A stretch of 64,000 bases of DNA from Williamsia sp. DF01-3 (lineage in GTDB: Bacteria > Actinomycetota > Actinomycetes > Mycobacteriales > Mycobacteriaceae), in NCBI RefSeq assembly GCF_023051145.1, contig NZ_JALKFS010000005.1, positions 4,543,733 to 4,607,732 of the forward strand, in the 5' to 3' direction. Every line of letters starts with the position of its first letter. Position 1 is the stretch's first letter. Below are positions 22,407 to 32,947 of the stretch, in pieces. A program made the position numbers and the translations under genes. Below the pieces are notes generated by a model. It saw only the letters and a program-made list of their open reading frames with translations, was not told where the DNA came from and searched no databases.

Positions 22407-25400
22407 ATCGCCGCCGCGATGGCGCCACTGAAAAGATCACTGCGGTAGGTCAACTCCACCCGGAGGCCATCCGCGGTGTCGTCCACGATCCACTGCAGCG
22501 GAATACGGGCGTGCCGGGGGTCCTTAGGATGGAACTCGATCTGGAGGCCGTCGACGTCCCATCGGCCGACCGGCTGGTTTTGATACGTGAGCAACACGTC
22601 GGACAGCGGCGCCGTGGTGATGTCGCGCTGCGGTTCGACCGCGGCGGCCACATCGGCGAACGGGACGTCGGCGTTACCGAGCGCGAACGCCAAACCGTCG
22701 GCGGACTGCTCCAGAACCTGCTCGAACGATGTCGTGGGGCCGAGGGTGGAACGTATCGCCACGGGGTTCACGTACATCCCGACGGCGGTGTCGAGTTCCG
22801 GTCGACTCCGACCTGCCTGCGGTACCACCACCACCAAGTCGTTGGAGCCGGTGAACCGCGCCAACGTCACCGCAAGCGTGGCGTGGAGCCAGGCGAAGGT
22901 GCTGATCCCCCGCTCGGTGGCAGCATCGCGCAGCGCTGCGGTGATCTGCGTGCCGAGCGTTCGTCTCTCCACCGCAGCAGGTGCCGGAACATGCCGATCC
23001 CGCACGGCCGGCCGGTCGATCGGCAACTCAGGACGAGTCGGTAGGTCACCCAGCCGGCGTTTCCACCGTTCCAATTGCTCTGCCGCGCTCCTGGTTTCGT
23101 CACCGCTGGCCGCGGCAGTGGCATCGATGTACTGCGTGACCGGTGCCCACGACGGAGCGTGGCCGTCGACACGCGATTGATAAGCCGTTGCCAGATCATC
23201 GACGAGGACACCCAGTGACCACCCGTCCACCGCAGCGTGGTGGGAGCGGACAGTCAAACGGTGGTGGTCAGCGCTGATGCGAGAGAGCTCCAGCAGCAGC
23301 GGCGGCCGTGACGTGGTGTCGATCAGTTGCTCAGAGACGCTCACATCGCTCGTGGCGTCGTCAGTCTTGAAACCGTTGTCGGCGAGAGCTTCTCGAACGG
23401 TGACGACGTCCTGCCAGGCAGTGCCGTCGGGCTCGAGGCGGATGATGGTGCGCAGCGCTTCGTGACGGTCTATGACGTCTGCGATGGCAGCCATCAGCGC
23501 ATCGCGATGCAGCGCCCCTTTCAACTCGACATCGGCTTCGAGGTGGTTCGCGGTGGAACCCGGGTCGAGGCGGTCAGCCAGGACCATCGAAATCTGTCCC
23601 GACGATGCGGGTGGCCGTGGCGGACGTGGTCGATGTGCGTCAGCGGGCGAAACCGACTTCGTGAATTGCTCCACCAACAGCGCCAATTCGGCAAGGTCGC
23701 CGGCCTCGAGAACTTCGCGAACGCCGATCGCGTTTCCTGTCGACGCACCGATGCGCGCCGAGATCCGGGTGGCGTCGAGCGACGAGCCGCCCAGTGCGAG
23801 CAGGTCGTCGTACATGGACGGTTCGTCTATGCCGACAGTTTGCGAAACCACTTGTGCAACGAGTTGCTCGGCCGGGGTCTGTGCAGCCCGGTGGGGACGC
23901 TGGTTGGCAGTCGAAGGGTGGGGCAACGCTTCTCGGTCGAGTTTGCCGGAGGGCGTCACCGGCAGCGCTCTCATCACGACAACGTGGGCCGGCCACATCG
24001 ACGTCGGCAGACGCCTACTCAGGTGCTTGCGGATGCGGGTGGCGAGACGGCGATCGTCTAGGTGCGAGGAGACGTATAACGCCAGCGCCTCGGTGTCACC
24101 CGAACCGACGACCACGGCTACCGCCTGGTGCACGTCGGGATGCGTCTCGGCAGCCATCGCGATTTCACCCGGTTCGATCCTGACGCCCCGGATCTGCACC
24201 TGGTCGTCGCTGCGTCCCGCGTAGTGCAGCCGGCCTGAGGTCGAGTCCCGTCGGACGCGGTCGCCGGTGCGGTACATCCGCTGCCCGGCAACTCCCCAGG
24301 GGTTGGCGACGAAAGCGGTTGCGGTGACATCAGATTGGCCCGCGTACCCCGATGCGAGACCCGGGCCTGCGAGGTAGAGATCGCCGATCACGTCGGACGG
24401 GACGGGCCTCAGCTGGTTGTCGAGGACGTAGCAGGTCGCGTCGGTGATCGCGGTCCCGATTGCCGGCGGTTCGTCGAGGGGACGCAATGGTGCGCTCGCC
24501 GTCGCCATGATGGTTGCTTCTGCGGGACCGTAGAGGTTCAGGACCGTCCGGTCGCTCCACCACCGTCGGACGAGGTCTGGTGGGCACGCCTCTCCGGCGA
24601 GCATGAGGGTGGAGCAGACGTCGGCGGGGAGCCCCACTGGGTCGACCGTGGCAAGAACGCTCGGCGTGATCACCGAATGTGTGATCGATGCGGCGGTGAG
24701 GAACTCGGCCAGTTCCTGGCCACCGACCACGTTCGACGGTGCCGGACAGAGTGCGGCGCCACCCGATGCGGCCAGCAGCATCTCGAAGATCGACGCGTCG
24801 AATGCCGGAGAAGCGAGTCCGGACACCCGCGCGTTCTCGTCAATTCCGAGCGCTCGCTGATGCGCCATCAGAGCAGCGAGCCCCCGGTGGGTGACCTCGA
24901 CGCCCTTCGGTGCGCCGGTGGAGCCAGATGTGTAGACGACGTAGGCGATGTCGTCGAGCGTCAATGGGCGCTCGAGCTCGATCGGAGTGTCTGGGGTGTC
25001 TGTGAGGTCGACGTCGCTCAGGTCCCACCACTGGGCTGTGTCGCCCGGTGTGGCTCCCCCGCGCGACGTCAGGATTCTCACCGGGTTCGATTGAGCCAGT
25101 TGCCTGTCGATACGGGAGGCCGGGTGCGCCGGGTCGATCTGCAGCACAGTGGCACCGGTGCGGGCCACCGCCCAGAAGGCCAGCACCTGGTCGAGTCCAC
25201 GGCCGGTTGCGATCGCGACGGTTGTACCCGGGATGGCGCCAGCATCTTTCAGACGGTTTGCGAGCCTGCGTGATCGTTCGGCCAGCACCCGGTAGGTCCA
25301 GTGCGCCCAACCCGCGTGGAGCGCGGGGCGATCGCCGTACCGAGCCGCTGCAGCATCGAGCAGTTCAGGTAGTTTCTGGCCGACAACCGCCGGCGTCGAA

Positions 25401-26800
25401 GTGATTGTCAGGCGCGATAAATCGTCATCTGACTCCAGCGCGATGTCCGCGAAAGATCTTGCGGGGTCGTCGATGGCGGTAGTCGCAACCTCGCGGATGA
25501 ATCGGAGCAGCCGACGGTGGTGGCCTTCCAATTCTTCTGAGGAGTAGCGATTCGGGTTGGCCTCCAAGTCGAACCGCAGTTCGCTGGGCGCTGAGGGATT
25601 TCCGGTGCGGTAGAGGTTGACGGCGAGGTCATCGACCGCGCTGGTGGACAACACGTGTAGGGATCCGGCCACGTCGCCGAAATTGATCTTGTCGACGGTG
25701 AGCATGAGGTTCAGTAGCGGCCCGGTGAACTGCCGGTTGGGCAGCACTGCGGAGTCGCGTGGCATGGCCTGGGCCATGTCCTCGAACCGGAAGCGTTGGT
25801 GCCGCAACGCACCCATCATCGCTGCCTGGGTGGAGGTGATCGCCGCACGTATGGTGGTGCGGCTTCCGATACCCGTGCGAACGGGGACGACGTTGGACAC
25901 CGTGCTGAAGGTCTTGCGCAGCAACGCAGTTGTGCGCGCGGCAACGGGCAGGCTGAGACTTACGTCGTCCTGCCCGGAGATCCCAGCGAGATAGCCAGAC
26001 ACCGCCACGGCGATGAGGACCGGCATCGTTGTGCGGAGTTCCGTCTCAGCCTGGGCGAGCAATGCCGCGGTGTCGGGTGGAAGCAGTGCGGAGTGACGAC
26101 GTGGTGATGGATCGGGTTGTCCGGTGCGGTGCGCAAGACTGATCGGCGGTCCGATGCCGTCCAGTTGCTCGGCCCAGTACGCCCGGTCTTTCTCGAACCG
26201 CGGCGATTCGCGATAGTCGACATCGGTTTGCGCCAACCCGGACAGGTCCGATTCCGGTGGGAGGTTGAGGGAACCGTCCTCCGAGCGTTCGTTGTAGGCG
26301 GCGACGATGAGTTGCAGCGAACGGAATGCGCCTGCCCCGTCGAACGTCAGGTGGTGGCCGCGCATGTAGTACAGCCACCGGTCGTCTGCCACGCGCAGTA
26401 TTGCCGACGCCATCAGTCTGTCGTGGAAGACGTCGAGTGGGCGCGTGTAGTCGTCGCGCATCCACTGGTGGCCGGCCGCGTCCGGATCGGGTTCGGTACG
26501 CAGGTCTTTCATCGTGATGTGGTCGCTGAGGCCACGGTCGATGACCTGCTCGATGCCACGCTCGGTCTGTTCGAAGTGGGTGAACGCTATCCCGGTTTGC
26601 CGTGCCACTCCGAGCGTGACCGCCCGCAGCAGCTCGGCGTCCAGGTTGCCTGTGATTTCGATACACAGCGCAATGTTGATGGGACACAGAGGAGTTGCCT
26701 GCTGCGCAGCCCACAGGGCGCGCTGTGCGCGCGTCAGTGGCTGCCGCAGCACCTGCCCCACAGAAGGCCCCTCCTCACGGTCATCGAGGCGTCGAATCAC
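22211..26800 (-). CDS. Nonribosomal peptide synthetase, first part: C-A-PCP-C
   Basis: Starts the NRPS line (1,529 residues). Domains: starter-position C about 21-455 (HHLTFDG), A 475-958 ([15 protein letters not shown]), PCP 974-1044 (LGGSSLDA), C 1068-1477 (HHAAVDG). The A code by eye is DAFVMALIMK, which I cannot assign. A C domain at the very N-terminus usually means that the first residue is acylated (lipopeptide or arylated start) or that an upstream carrier docks. After about residue 1480 the reading changes character to a basic tail ([16 protein letters not shown]), while the normal C-to-A linker continues in another frame, so the true protein probably reads on into the next gene. GTG 26800 overlaps the kinase stop (GTGA) with no ribosome site of its own, indicating translational coupling. 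Confidence 0.9.
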   Translation of the reverse strand: MIRRLDDREEGPSVGQVLRQPLTRAQRALWAAQQATPLCPINIALCIEITGNLDAELLRAVTLGVARQTGIAFTHFEQTERGIEQVIDRGLSDHITMKDLRTEPDPDAAGHQWMRDDYTRPLDVFHDRLMASAILRVADDRWLYYMRGHHLTFDGAGAFRSLQLIVAAYNERSEDGSLNLPPESDLSGLAQTDVDYRESPRFEKDRAYWAEQLDGIGPPISLAHRTGQPDPSPRRHSALLPPDTAALLAQAETELRTTMPVLIAVAVSGYLAGISGQDDVSLSLPVAARTTALLRKTFSTVSNVVPVRTGIGSRTTIRAAITSTQAAMMGALRHQRFRFEDMAQAMPRDSAVLPNRQFTGPLLNLMLTVDKINFGDVAGSLHVLSTSAVDDLAVNLYRTGNPSAPSELRFDLEANPNRYSSEELEGHHRRLLRFIREVATTAIDDPARSFADIALESDDDLSRLTITSTPAVVGQKLPELLDAAAARYGDRPALHAGWAHWTYRVLAERSRRLANRLKDAGAIPGTTVAIATGRGLDQVLAFWAVARTGATVLQIDPAHPASRIDRQLAQSNPVRILTSRGGATPGDTAQWWDLSDVDLTDTPDTPIELERPLTLDDIAYVVYTSGSTGAPKGVEVTHRGLAALMAHQRALGIDENARVSGLASPAFDASIFEMLLAASGGAALCPAPSNVVGGQELAEFLTAASITHSVITPSVLATVDPVGLPADVCSTLMLAGEACPPDLVRRWWSDRTVLNLYGPAEATIMATASAPLRPLDEPPAIGTAITDATCYVLDNQLRPVPSDVIGDLYLAGPGLASGYAGQSDVTATAFVANPWGVAGQRMYRTGDRVRRDSTSGRLHYAGRSDDQVQIRGVRIEPGEIAMAAETHPDVHQAVAVVVGSGDTEALALYVSSHLDDRRLATRIRKHLSRRLPTSMWPAHVVVMRALPVTPSGKLDREALPHPSTANQRPHRAAQTPAEQLVAQVVSQTVGIDEPSMYDDLLALGGSSLDATRISARIGASTGNAIGVREVLEAGDLAELALLVEQFTKSVSPADAHRPRPPRPPASSGQISMVLADRLDPGSTANHLEADVELKGALHRDALMAAIADVIDRHEALRTIIRLEPDGTAWQDVVTVREALADNGFKTDDATSDVSVSEQLIDTTSRPPLLLELSRISADHHRLTVRSHHAAVDGWSLGVLVDDLATAYQSRVDGHAPSWAPVTQYIDATAAASGDETRSAAEQLERWKRRLGDLPTRPELPIDRPAVRDRHVPAPAAVERRTLGTQITAALRDAATERGISTFAWLHATLAVTLARFTGSNDLVVVVPQAGRSRPELDTAVGMYVNPVAIRSTLGPTTSFEQVLEQSADGLAFALGNADVPFADVAAAVEPQRDITTAPLSDVLLTYQNQPVGRWDVDGLQIEFHPKDPRHARIPLQWIVDDTADGLRVELTYRSDLFSGAIAAAMCHSYVTALAQSLARPQSTSGELVPGSITRSKRQFLVATRRSSSRYAPQRIEIRSLRHWFSAIRS

Positions 26801-28284
26801 CTATGTGAAGGCGCTGACTCGAGAACCGCCTCGATGTCTTGATGCTTCGGAGCCTTCTTGCCGAATCGACTGAAGAATCCGGGCTTCTTCATCACGTCGG
26901 TGGAGCTGTAGTAGTAGCCGTACTTGTACGCGCCACCGCGAGTCGGGACATCGGTGAGAACGACACCGATCAGCTTGGCTTGCACGGCTTCGAGCTGTTC
27001 GATGCAAGCCGCGACGTCGGGGATACGGGATTGGTTCGCCCGTGCAACCAGGACAACGCCGTCTGCCCACTGAGCCAACACTGCTGCGTCGGTAACGGGA
27101 AGAAGCGGTGGCGAGTCGATGATGACGTAGTCGAACATTGCCGACAGGTTCTCAATGCCCTGGCCGGCCTTTTTCGAACCGAGTAGCTCGGCTGGATTCG
27201 GAGGCTGAGGACCACTCGCGAGGATCTGCAGTCCGCTAACCTCACTCGGCTGCAGCAAGTCGGCCATGGAACCGTCGCCCTTGAGGTAGTTCGTCAGGCC
27301 GATATCGCCCATGCCGCCTGTGCGGTGGTACACCTGCGGACGCCGAAGATCTGCGTCGACCAGAACCACACGCTTACCGGTCTCGGCGAGGGCAGCGGCC
27401 AAGTTCATCGCAGTGGTTGTCTTCCCTTCCGCTGCCAGCGCGCTCGTGACGACAATGCGCCTCGACGGATTGTCGACACTGGTGAACGACAGATTGGTCC
27501 GAAGCTTGCGATAGGCCTCAGCAGCAAGCGTGGCACCTGAGCCGAAGTTGATCAGACCTTGCTTCTTCAGCAATTCATCTGAGGGCACAGCAGCGAGAAC
27601 TGGCGCGTCCGTCACTTCTGCAAGCTCTTCCTCGTTACGCACTTTGTTGTTGTAACGATCTCGCCCGAACACAACCGCAAGGCCGGCGAGCAACCCGATG
27701 ACGAGCCCTAGAGCGGTGTTCCGTTCTGTTTTCGGCGAGATCGGGCTATCGCTCTCGGAGGCGGGGGTGATCACCGTCAGCTTTGCGAGCGGGACCCGCC
27801 CGCCGGCGGGTGTTTCGAGCCGCTCAACATAGGTGGTCATCGACTCAGCCACCGCATTCGCGAGGTCGGCCGCAGTCGATTTGTCAGTGTTCTGGGCAGA
27901 AATGTTGAGAAGGACTGTCTCAGGCGTCGTAGATGCGCTGAGAGCTGCCCTCGCTTCGCCAAGTGACAGCGGCACTCCGCCGGTCCCGATAACAGGGGCC
28001 ACAACGCCGTCGGAGTCAACGAGTTTCACATAGGACATCACGCGCTGCTGAGACGCCAACGAGCCTTGGTAGGCGGTCTGGGCACTCGCCTCATTGCCGG
28101 AAGTGACATACAGCGTCGCCGTCGACTTGTAAACGGGCTTCTGCAACATGCTGTAGACCAGCGCCACCGCGCCACAGAGCAAGGCAAGCGTCAAGATTAC
28201 TATCCACCCGCGTTTAACCACACCCACAGCTGAACGCAGCGAGTCCCTTCCCAGTTCCGGCAGGTGTTGAGGTGTCTCTTTCAT
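26797..28284 (-). CDS. Wzc-like tyrosine autokinase with chain-length (Wzz) domain
   Basis: Bacterial tyrosine kinase that controls polymerization and export of Wzy-dependent polysaccharide. The 495 residues include an N-terminal Wzz domain bounded by transmembrane helices (GWIVILTLALLCGAVALVYS at 26-45, and TALGLVIGLLAGLAVVFG near 190), then the P-loop kinase with Walker A SALAAEGKTTTAMNLA, Walker A' VVLVDADLRRP and Walker B DYVIIDSPPLL. The tail holds the tyrosine cluster YKYGYYYSS that is autophosphorylated. Its cognate phosphatase is probably the LMW-PTP at 39342. AGGAG lies nine bases before the ATG, inside a small inverted repeat. The stop overlaps the NRPS start, an unusual neighbour for this kinase. 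Confidence 0.9.
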   Translation of the reverse strand: MKETPQHLPELGRDSLRSAVGVVKRGWIVILTLALLCGAVALVYSMLQKPVYKSTATLYVTSGNEASAQTAYQGSLASQQRVMSYVKLVDSDGVVAPVIGTGGVPLSLGEARAALSASTTPETVLLNISAQNTDKSTAADLANAVAESMTTYVERLETPAGGRVPLAKLTVITPASESDSPISPKTERNTALGLVIGLLAGLAVVFGRDRYNNKVRNEEELAEVTDAPVLAAVPSDELLKKQGLINFGSGATLAAEAYRKLRTNLSFTSVDNPSRRIVVTSALAAEGKTTTAMNLAAALAETGKRVVLVDADLRRPQVYHRTGGMGDIGLTNYLKGDGSMADLLQPSEVSGLQILASGPQPPNPAELLGSKKAGQGIENLSAMFDYVIIDSPPLLPVTDAAVLAQWADGVVLVARANQSRIPDVAACIEQLEAVQAKLIGVVLTDVPTRGGAYKYGYYYSSTDVMKKPGFFSRFGKKAPKHQDIEAVLESAPSHR

Positions 28285-28504
28285 AGACTAGGTCTCCTAG
28301 AATTCCGCGCGCTGACATGATTTGTCGATTGCTGCCAGGGCGTCAGTCCAGACAGTGCTATTAGCGCCGACACACACCCCGCTACCTGACACGCACGCTC
28401 GAGCAGAGTTCTACGCATGCGATTGCTCGTGTCGAAGTTGCTTTCGTTTTAAATTATGCACTAGACGCTCATATCTTGCCGATTGAACTTGTTGTTTTTT
28501 GCTA
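28285..28504 (-). promoter_or_regulatory. Leader region of the kinase-NRPS segment
   Basis: A 220-bp gap, the only sizeable break in the leftward operon, AT-rich near 28440-28500, so it may hold a second promoter for the kinase, NRPS and exporter genes. Next to the kinase start there is a perfect inverted repeat CTAGG-TCT-CCTAG (28288-28300) that contains the AGGAG ribosome site on the minus strand. No terminator with a T-tract is evident for the upstream fcl gene. Confidence 0.4.
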
Positions 28505-29473
28505 CTAGGTGCGCAGCGAGTCGAGGTTGCTTCGGTACCACGCGACCGTGTCGGACAGTCCGTCACGGAGTGAAATTTGGGGCGCCCACCCGCTGCTGAG
28601 TAGCGTGCTGATATCGATCAGTTTGCGGGGCGTACCGTCCGGCTTCTCTGTGTCCCAGCGCGTTTCACCCTCATAACCAACGACTTCCGCCACAGTTGAC
28701 GCGATCTCGCTAATGGTCTGATCTTCTCCGGTGCCGACGTTGACTTGCTGCGGACCGTCGTATCGCTCAAGAAGGTGCAAACACGCTGAAGCCATGTCAT
28801 CGACGTGAAGGAACTCTCGTCGAGGAGTGCCCGAGCCCCAGTTCGTGACAAAAGGGTCACCGCGTCTTTTCGCGTCGTCGTATCTCCGAATCATCGCCGG
28901 CAACACGTGGGAACCCGTTGTTGAGAAGTTGTCACCTGGTCCGTAGAGATTTGTGGGCATCGCGGATATCCACGGCAGACCATATTGCCGGCGAACTGCC
29001 TGCACCTGTAAGATGCCGGCAATCTTTGCAATCGCATAAGCATCATTGGTCGGTTCGAGAAGACCCGTGAGCAGTGCTTCCTCTTTGATCGGCTGAGGTG
29101 CGAACTTCGGATAGATACAGGTTGAACCCAAGAACAATAACCGGTTTACCCGACGCATCACAGCAGCATCGAGCACGTTCACCTGAATCTGCAGGTTCTC
29201 ACTGATGAAGTCCACCGGATACGTACTGTTCGCGTAGATCCCACCCACCTTTGCGGCGGCAAGCAACACAACGTCCGGGCTCTCCTGCTCGAAGAAGTCT
29301 GTGACCGCACTGCGGTCTTTGAGATCTAATTCAGCGCTGGTGCGACCAATCAGGTTGACGAACCCCTTATTGGTGAAATGACGCCACAGAGCAGAACCCA
29401 CAAGACCTCGATGGCCGGCGATGTAGATTTTCGAGTTGCGATCGAGTGGCGCAGGCCTGAAGCTACCGCTCAT
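28505..29473 (-). CDS. fcl: GDP-L-fucose synthase
   Basis: Converts GDP-4-keto-6-deoxy-mannose to GDP-L-fucose (epimerase and reductase), using the product of Gmd made by the gene just upstream. The 322-residue form begins [20 protein letters not shown]. It contains the Rossmann motif [10 protein letters not shown], the catalytic serine region [10 protein letters not shown], the YAIAKIAG Tyr-x3-Lys pair, and [13 protein letters not shown] 29473 lies inside the last codons of gmd (11-base overlap) with GGAAGG nine bases upstream, which I prefer to an earlier start at 29557. GDP-fucose is a donor for capsule or colanic-acid-like polysaccharides, consistent with the surrounding genes. Confidence 0.93.
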   Translation of the reverse strand: MSGSFRPAPLDRNSKIYIAGHRGLVGSALWRHFTNKGFVNLIGRTSAELDLKDRSAVTDFFEQESPDVVLLAAAKVGGIYANSTYPVDFISENLQIQVNVLDAAVMRRVNRLLFLGSTCIYPKFAPQPIKEEALLTGLLEPTNDAYAIAKIAGILQVQAVRRQYGLPWISAMPTNLYGPGDNFSTTGSHVLPAMIRRYDDAKRRGDPFVTNWGSGTPRREFLHVDDMASACLHLLERYDGPQQVNVGTGEDQTISEIASTVAEVVGYEGETRWDTEKPDGTPRKLIDISTLLSSGWAPQISLRDGLSDTVAWYRSNLDSLRT

Positions 29474-30530
29474 TGTCAATACCCTTCCAAGATGGCACCG
29501 ACGGGGTATCGATCCATGGCCGCCCTTCACATTCGAACGCACGAATGTCTGCGTCAACCATGATGCGAGCCAACTCAGGGGTGTGCACGGTAGCCTTCCA
29601 ACCCAGTTCCGCCTCGGCCTTACTGGCGTCGCCGATCAGAGCATCAACTTCAGTTGGTCGAAGGTATCGCTCATCGAATCGGACGTGCTCTTGCCAGTCC
29701 AGGCCCGCGTGCTCGAACGCCGTCTGCAAGAAGTCGCGAACGGTGTAGTTGCCACCAGTGGCCAAAACATAGTCGTCAGGCTCATCCGCCTGAAGCATCC
29801 GCCACATACCCTCGACGTATTCGGGGGCGTAACCCCAGTCGCGGACTGCATCCAGATTCCCCATGTAGATGAACCGTTCCTTACCGGCCTTGATTCGGGC
29901 GACTGCCCGAGTGATCTTTCTGGTTACGAAAGTCTCACCGCGTCTGGGAGATTCGTGATTGAAGAGGATTCCGTTCACGGCGAAGATCCCGTACGCCTCG
30001 CGATAATTGCGTGTCACCCAGTACGAGTAGACCTTCGCAGCACCGTACGGCGACCTCGGATAGAAGAGCGTATTTTCATCCTGGGGCGGTGGCGATGCCC
30101 CAAACATCTCCGAACTCGATGCTTGGTAGAACCGGCACTGTAGCCCGGCTAGACGAACGGCTTCTAGCAACCGGATGGAACCAATCCCCGTGGTGTCGCC
30201 CGTGTGCTCCGGTTCATCGAAGCTGACTCGAACATGAGATTGTGCGGCTAGATTGTAAACTTCGTCTGGCTCGATTTGCGCCAACAGAGTCACCAGCCTG
30301 GCGCCGTCGCTCAGATCACCGTAGTGCAAGAACAGCCTCGCAGAAGGCTCATGCGGGTCAACGTACAGGTGGTCGATGCGCGAGGTATTGAACGAAGACG
30401 ACCTGCGAATTAAACCGTGTACCTCGTAGCCCTTCGTAAGTAGGAGTTCAGCCAAGTATGACCCGTCCTGACCAGTGACCCCCGTGATGAGTGCTCTTTT
30501 ACCACTAGCCATCAGAACGGATCCCTTCAT
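29463..30530 (-). CDS. gmd: GDP-mannose 4,6-dehydratase
   Basis: Makes GDP-4-keto-6-deoxy-D-mannose from GDP-mannose, the first step to GDP-fucose. The 355-residue protein shows [20 protein letters not shown] (NADP-binding), [17 protein letters not shown], the SSSEMFG active site and [10 protein letters not shown] (Tyr-x3-Lys), with [16 protein letters not shown]. Start candidates are ATG 30530 (GAAGGA seven bases upstream, chosen), ATG 30512 (AAGGGA upstream) and TTG 30545. It overlaps fcl and follows the pyruvyl transferase by 25 bases. Confidence 0.93.
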   Translation of the reverse strand: MKGSVLMASGKRALITGVTGQDGSYLAELLLTKGYEVHGLIRRSSSFNTSRIDHLYVDPHEPSARLFLHYGDLSDGARLVTLLAQIEPDEVYNLAAQSHVRVSFDEPEHTGDTTGIGSIRLLEAVRLAGLQCRFYQASSSEMFGASPPPQDENTLFYPRSPYGAAKVYSYWVTRNYREAYGIFAVNGILFNHESPRRGETFVTRKITRAVARIKAGKERFIYMGNLDAVRDWGYAPEYVEGMWRMLQADEPDDYVLATGGNYTVRDFLQTAFEHAGLDWQEHVRFDERYLRPTEVDALIGDASKAEAELGWKATVHTPELARIMVDADIRAFECEGRPWIDTPSVPSWKGIDNER

Positions 30531-30554
30531 TGCAGCATCCTTCAAAAGTCTTCA

Positions 30555-31622
30555 TTACGAAGCTCCTATCGTTTCGCGTAGTAACGCGTCCAGTAACTGG
30601 TGTTGGCGCGACGCCTCAGTCGCGCGCGTAGCGACGTGCATCGACTCGGTCGCGTCAATCCGCAACTTGCTTACGTCTTCTGGGGTCTGAATGTGTTGTA
30701 CATCAAACAAGTGCGCGAGAGCGTCCGATAGCTTCGTAAAGCCCGGCCGGTATTGAATGACTGGCACAGCTCCAGCCCGTACAGCGAACAGGAGAGCGTG
30801 TAGTCGATCGCTGACAACAACCGTGGCTTCTGAGTACAGCTCGAGGACTTTCGCTTCCTGATCGGAATGCGGTCTACGTTCCGGCCAGTCAACGAAGTCG
30901 ACCGAAAGCGACTTCGCGAGCCGTCGGTTAGCCGCTGAGTCCTCACGTACCTGAGCAGTGAAAACTATCCTGTAGCCACACTGGGCGGCACGCGTTTTCA
31001 AAGCGGTCAGCACACTAATGTCATCGTCCAAAATCCTATCGTGCCTTAACGACACCACCATGAGCGACCGTTGACCGAAGCTCGTTGCAGCAGAATCCGG
31101 GAATCGACTGTATTGCCTCAGAGCATAGTCAGGGAAGACAAGGGTTCGTGCTCCAAGAATCGCCCGCGTACGTGAGTCGCGGGCTACGTACAAATTGGAT
31201 GCCGCCGCCAACAGGCGCTCGATTGGTAGCGCAAAGGAGCGCTTTACATCGACCGACCGGCCGACAATCACCACCTTTCCTCCCATTACGCGGACCAATA
31301 GCAGCAGGACAAAAAGGAACATATGTTTCAGGGCAGATTGAAGAGATACCCCGACTTGAACGGGACCGGGCGCCATCACCACTACAGGTCTGCGGACCGA
31401 CGCGATTTCAGTGAGTAATTTGCGGATGAACACCGGACCTGAACGAGTTACTATCTCTCCAGGAAGAAAGTCAAATGCGTCGACGTAGTCGCGGCCCATA
31501 CTGCCGCTGTATATCACCGGCCTAAGTCCAATTTGCCTCATTTGATCAATGACCTCTCGGCGGATCGCGATATCTCCCAAGTTGCCTTCCGCCGCGGAAA
31601 TACTCATGAAAGCCGACCGCAT
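30555..31622 (-). CDS. Polysaccharide pyruvyl transferase family protein
   Basis: Likely adds a ketal-linked pyruvate to a sugar of the capsule repeat, giving it negative charge. The 355 residues show the family pattern: an N-terminal GNLGDIAIRREVI loop, a GT-B-like core, and the C-terminal VVSDRLHALLFAVRAGAVPV motif that is typical of CsaB/PssM-type enzymes. There is no signal peptide, so it acts in the cytoplasm, probably on lipid-linked intermediates. It begins immediately where the flippase gene ends (shared base at 31622). Confidence 0.82.
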   Translation of the reverse strand: MRSAFMSISAAEGNLGDIAIRREVIDQMRQIGLRPVIYSGSMGRDYVDAFDFLPGEIVTRSGPVFIRKLLTEIASVRRPVVVMAPGPVQVGVSLQSALKHMFLFVLLLLVRVMGGKVVIVGRSVDVKRSFALPIERLLAAASNLYVARDSRTRAILGARTLVFPDYALRQYSRFPDSAATSFGQRSLMVVSLRHDRILDDDISVLTALKTRAAQCGYRIVFTAQVREDSAANRRLAKSLSVDFVDWPERRPHSDQEAKVLELYSEATVVVSDRLHALLFAVRAGAVPVIQYRPGFTKLSDALAHLFDVQHIQTPEDVSKLRIDATESMHVATRATEASRQHQLLDALLRETIGAS

Positions 31623-32947
31623 CAGGAGCCCCTCCTAATTGATCGCCACGTAAAGAGAACCAGAACAACGGATTGCAATACATAGCTGGCGGTGAGACCC
31701 CACCCTCCACCTGCCGCACCAAAGGGCGGAACCAGCACAGCAACAAGCACCAAACAGGTGACGGTTGTGGACAAAGAGATGTTCGATACCAACCGGACGT
31801 GGCCGAAGGCTTGTAAAACCGCATTCAATTGCGACGCGATCGCCGCAAAGACCAGGCCGAGGCAAACAATCTGCACCACACCCACAGCGCCCTCGTAGTC
31901 GCCCCCCAACAGACGGGGAAGGACATAGGGCACGGCCAAACCGACGCACAGAAATCCGAGAGAACTAACGGCGCATACCGCAACAGTTGCGCGGACGGCA
32001 CTCTTGTATTGCCCGGAACGCAGTGCACGAACGGCTGCGGGCATCAACACGGCCGCGAAAGACGTCGGGACTATACGGAGCGGACTGGTCAGCCTGCTCG
32101 CCGCAGCGAAGTATCCGACGGTCGCACCGCCTGTGGCAACTAGTGAGACAACGACTACGTCCAGGTTGCGAGCCTGTGTTACCACCGAGTTCGTCCAGAA
32201 GTACTTCGCCTCCGCGGCGATTGATCGGACACCCATGGCCGACGCAGCCGTCTGCGGTCCTCGCTTGAGCGAACGCGCTACCAACAGTAGCGACGCCAGC
32301 GACCCAAGCAGAAGGCCAACGCCATAAAATGCAGATGGGTCGAGCCCGAGGCTCACCCCCGATATCAAGACCGCGAACAGGATTGCCCGCCGAAAGATCA
32401 ATGAAGACGCGTTCTCCCAAGCTCGTCCGTCTGCCAGGGGGATTGCTAGGTAAGTTTCGACGAGATTGTCGACAACAACCCATCCCGCAAGCAAGACCAC
32501 GTACGCGGGCAGACCCGCAGCAGCGACCAACGTGAGACAAGCCAACAATCCAACTAGGCCGGCTAGGACACTGCCACGTCTGCAGAACCGTAGTATCGCC
32601 GCGACATCTGGTTCGCGATCGCCTGCGGCCCTCATCCGCACGAGCAGCGGAGTCAGCCCAAAGTTCAATACCGCTTGTAGCACCACTGCAGCGCCGTACC
32701 ATACGGCGAACTCACCGAATTCTGGCGGACCGATCTGACGCGCAAGCACAGCCAGGCTCGCGGCCTGCAGCAAAGCGCCGCAAAGACGGCCACCCGCAAC
32801 GAAACCCGCTTGGCCCAACACATTCACGTTGTTGTCTTGCGCCCGGTGCTTCGCACCTTCGAATCGCCTGCGGCGACGGAGCACCCGTCGCCGACGACCC
32901 ACCTCGTCTACCGGTGTGCCGTGCGCCGGCCTTTCCTGTGTCGTCAT
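31622..32947 (-). CDS. Wzx-like oligosaccharide flippase
   Basis: Polytopic membrane protein (441 residues, about 12-14 hydrophobic segments such as LVGLLACLTLVAAAGLPAYV and ATVAVCAVSSLGFLCVGLAV) of the MATE/PST superfamily. It would flip polyprenyl-linked repeat units to the outer face of the membrane. The N-terminal 40 residues are very basic (RRRRVLRRRRRFEG), longer than usual, and may be cytoplasmic. It overlaps the polymerase gene by four bases and lies in the usual Wzy-Wzx order. GC content appears lower than in flanking housekeeping genes, as is common in such loci. Confidence 0.82.
   Translation of the reverse strand: MTTQERPAHGTPVDEVGRRRRVLRRRRRFEGAKHRAQDNNVNVLGQAGFVAGGRLCGALLQAASLAVLARQIGPPEFGEFAVWYGAAVVLQAVLNFGLTPLLVRMRAAGDREPDVAAILRFCRRGSVLAGLVGLLACLTLVAAAGLPAYVVLLAGWVVVDNLVETYLAIPLADGRAWENASSLIFRRAILFAVLISGVSLGLDPSAFYGVGLLLGSLASLLLVARSLKRGPQTAASAMGVRSIAAEAKYFWTNSVVTQARNLDVVVVSLVATGGATVGYFAAASRLTSPLRIVPTSFAAVLMPAAVRALRSGQYKSAVRATVAVCAVSSLGFLCVGLAVPYVLPRLLGGDYEGAVGVVQIVCLGLVFAAIASQLNAVLQAFGHVRLVSNISLSTTVTCLVLVAVLVPPFGAAGGGWGLTASYVLQSVVLVLFTWRSIRRGS

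Noticed and set aside
8862-26800. Siderophore NRPS
   Set aside because: No ornithine or lysine monooxygenase, salicylate or dihydroxybenzoate genes, iron-uptake genes or iron-regulator boxes were seen in the window; the link to capsule genes is stronger.
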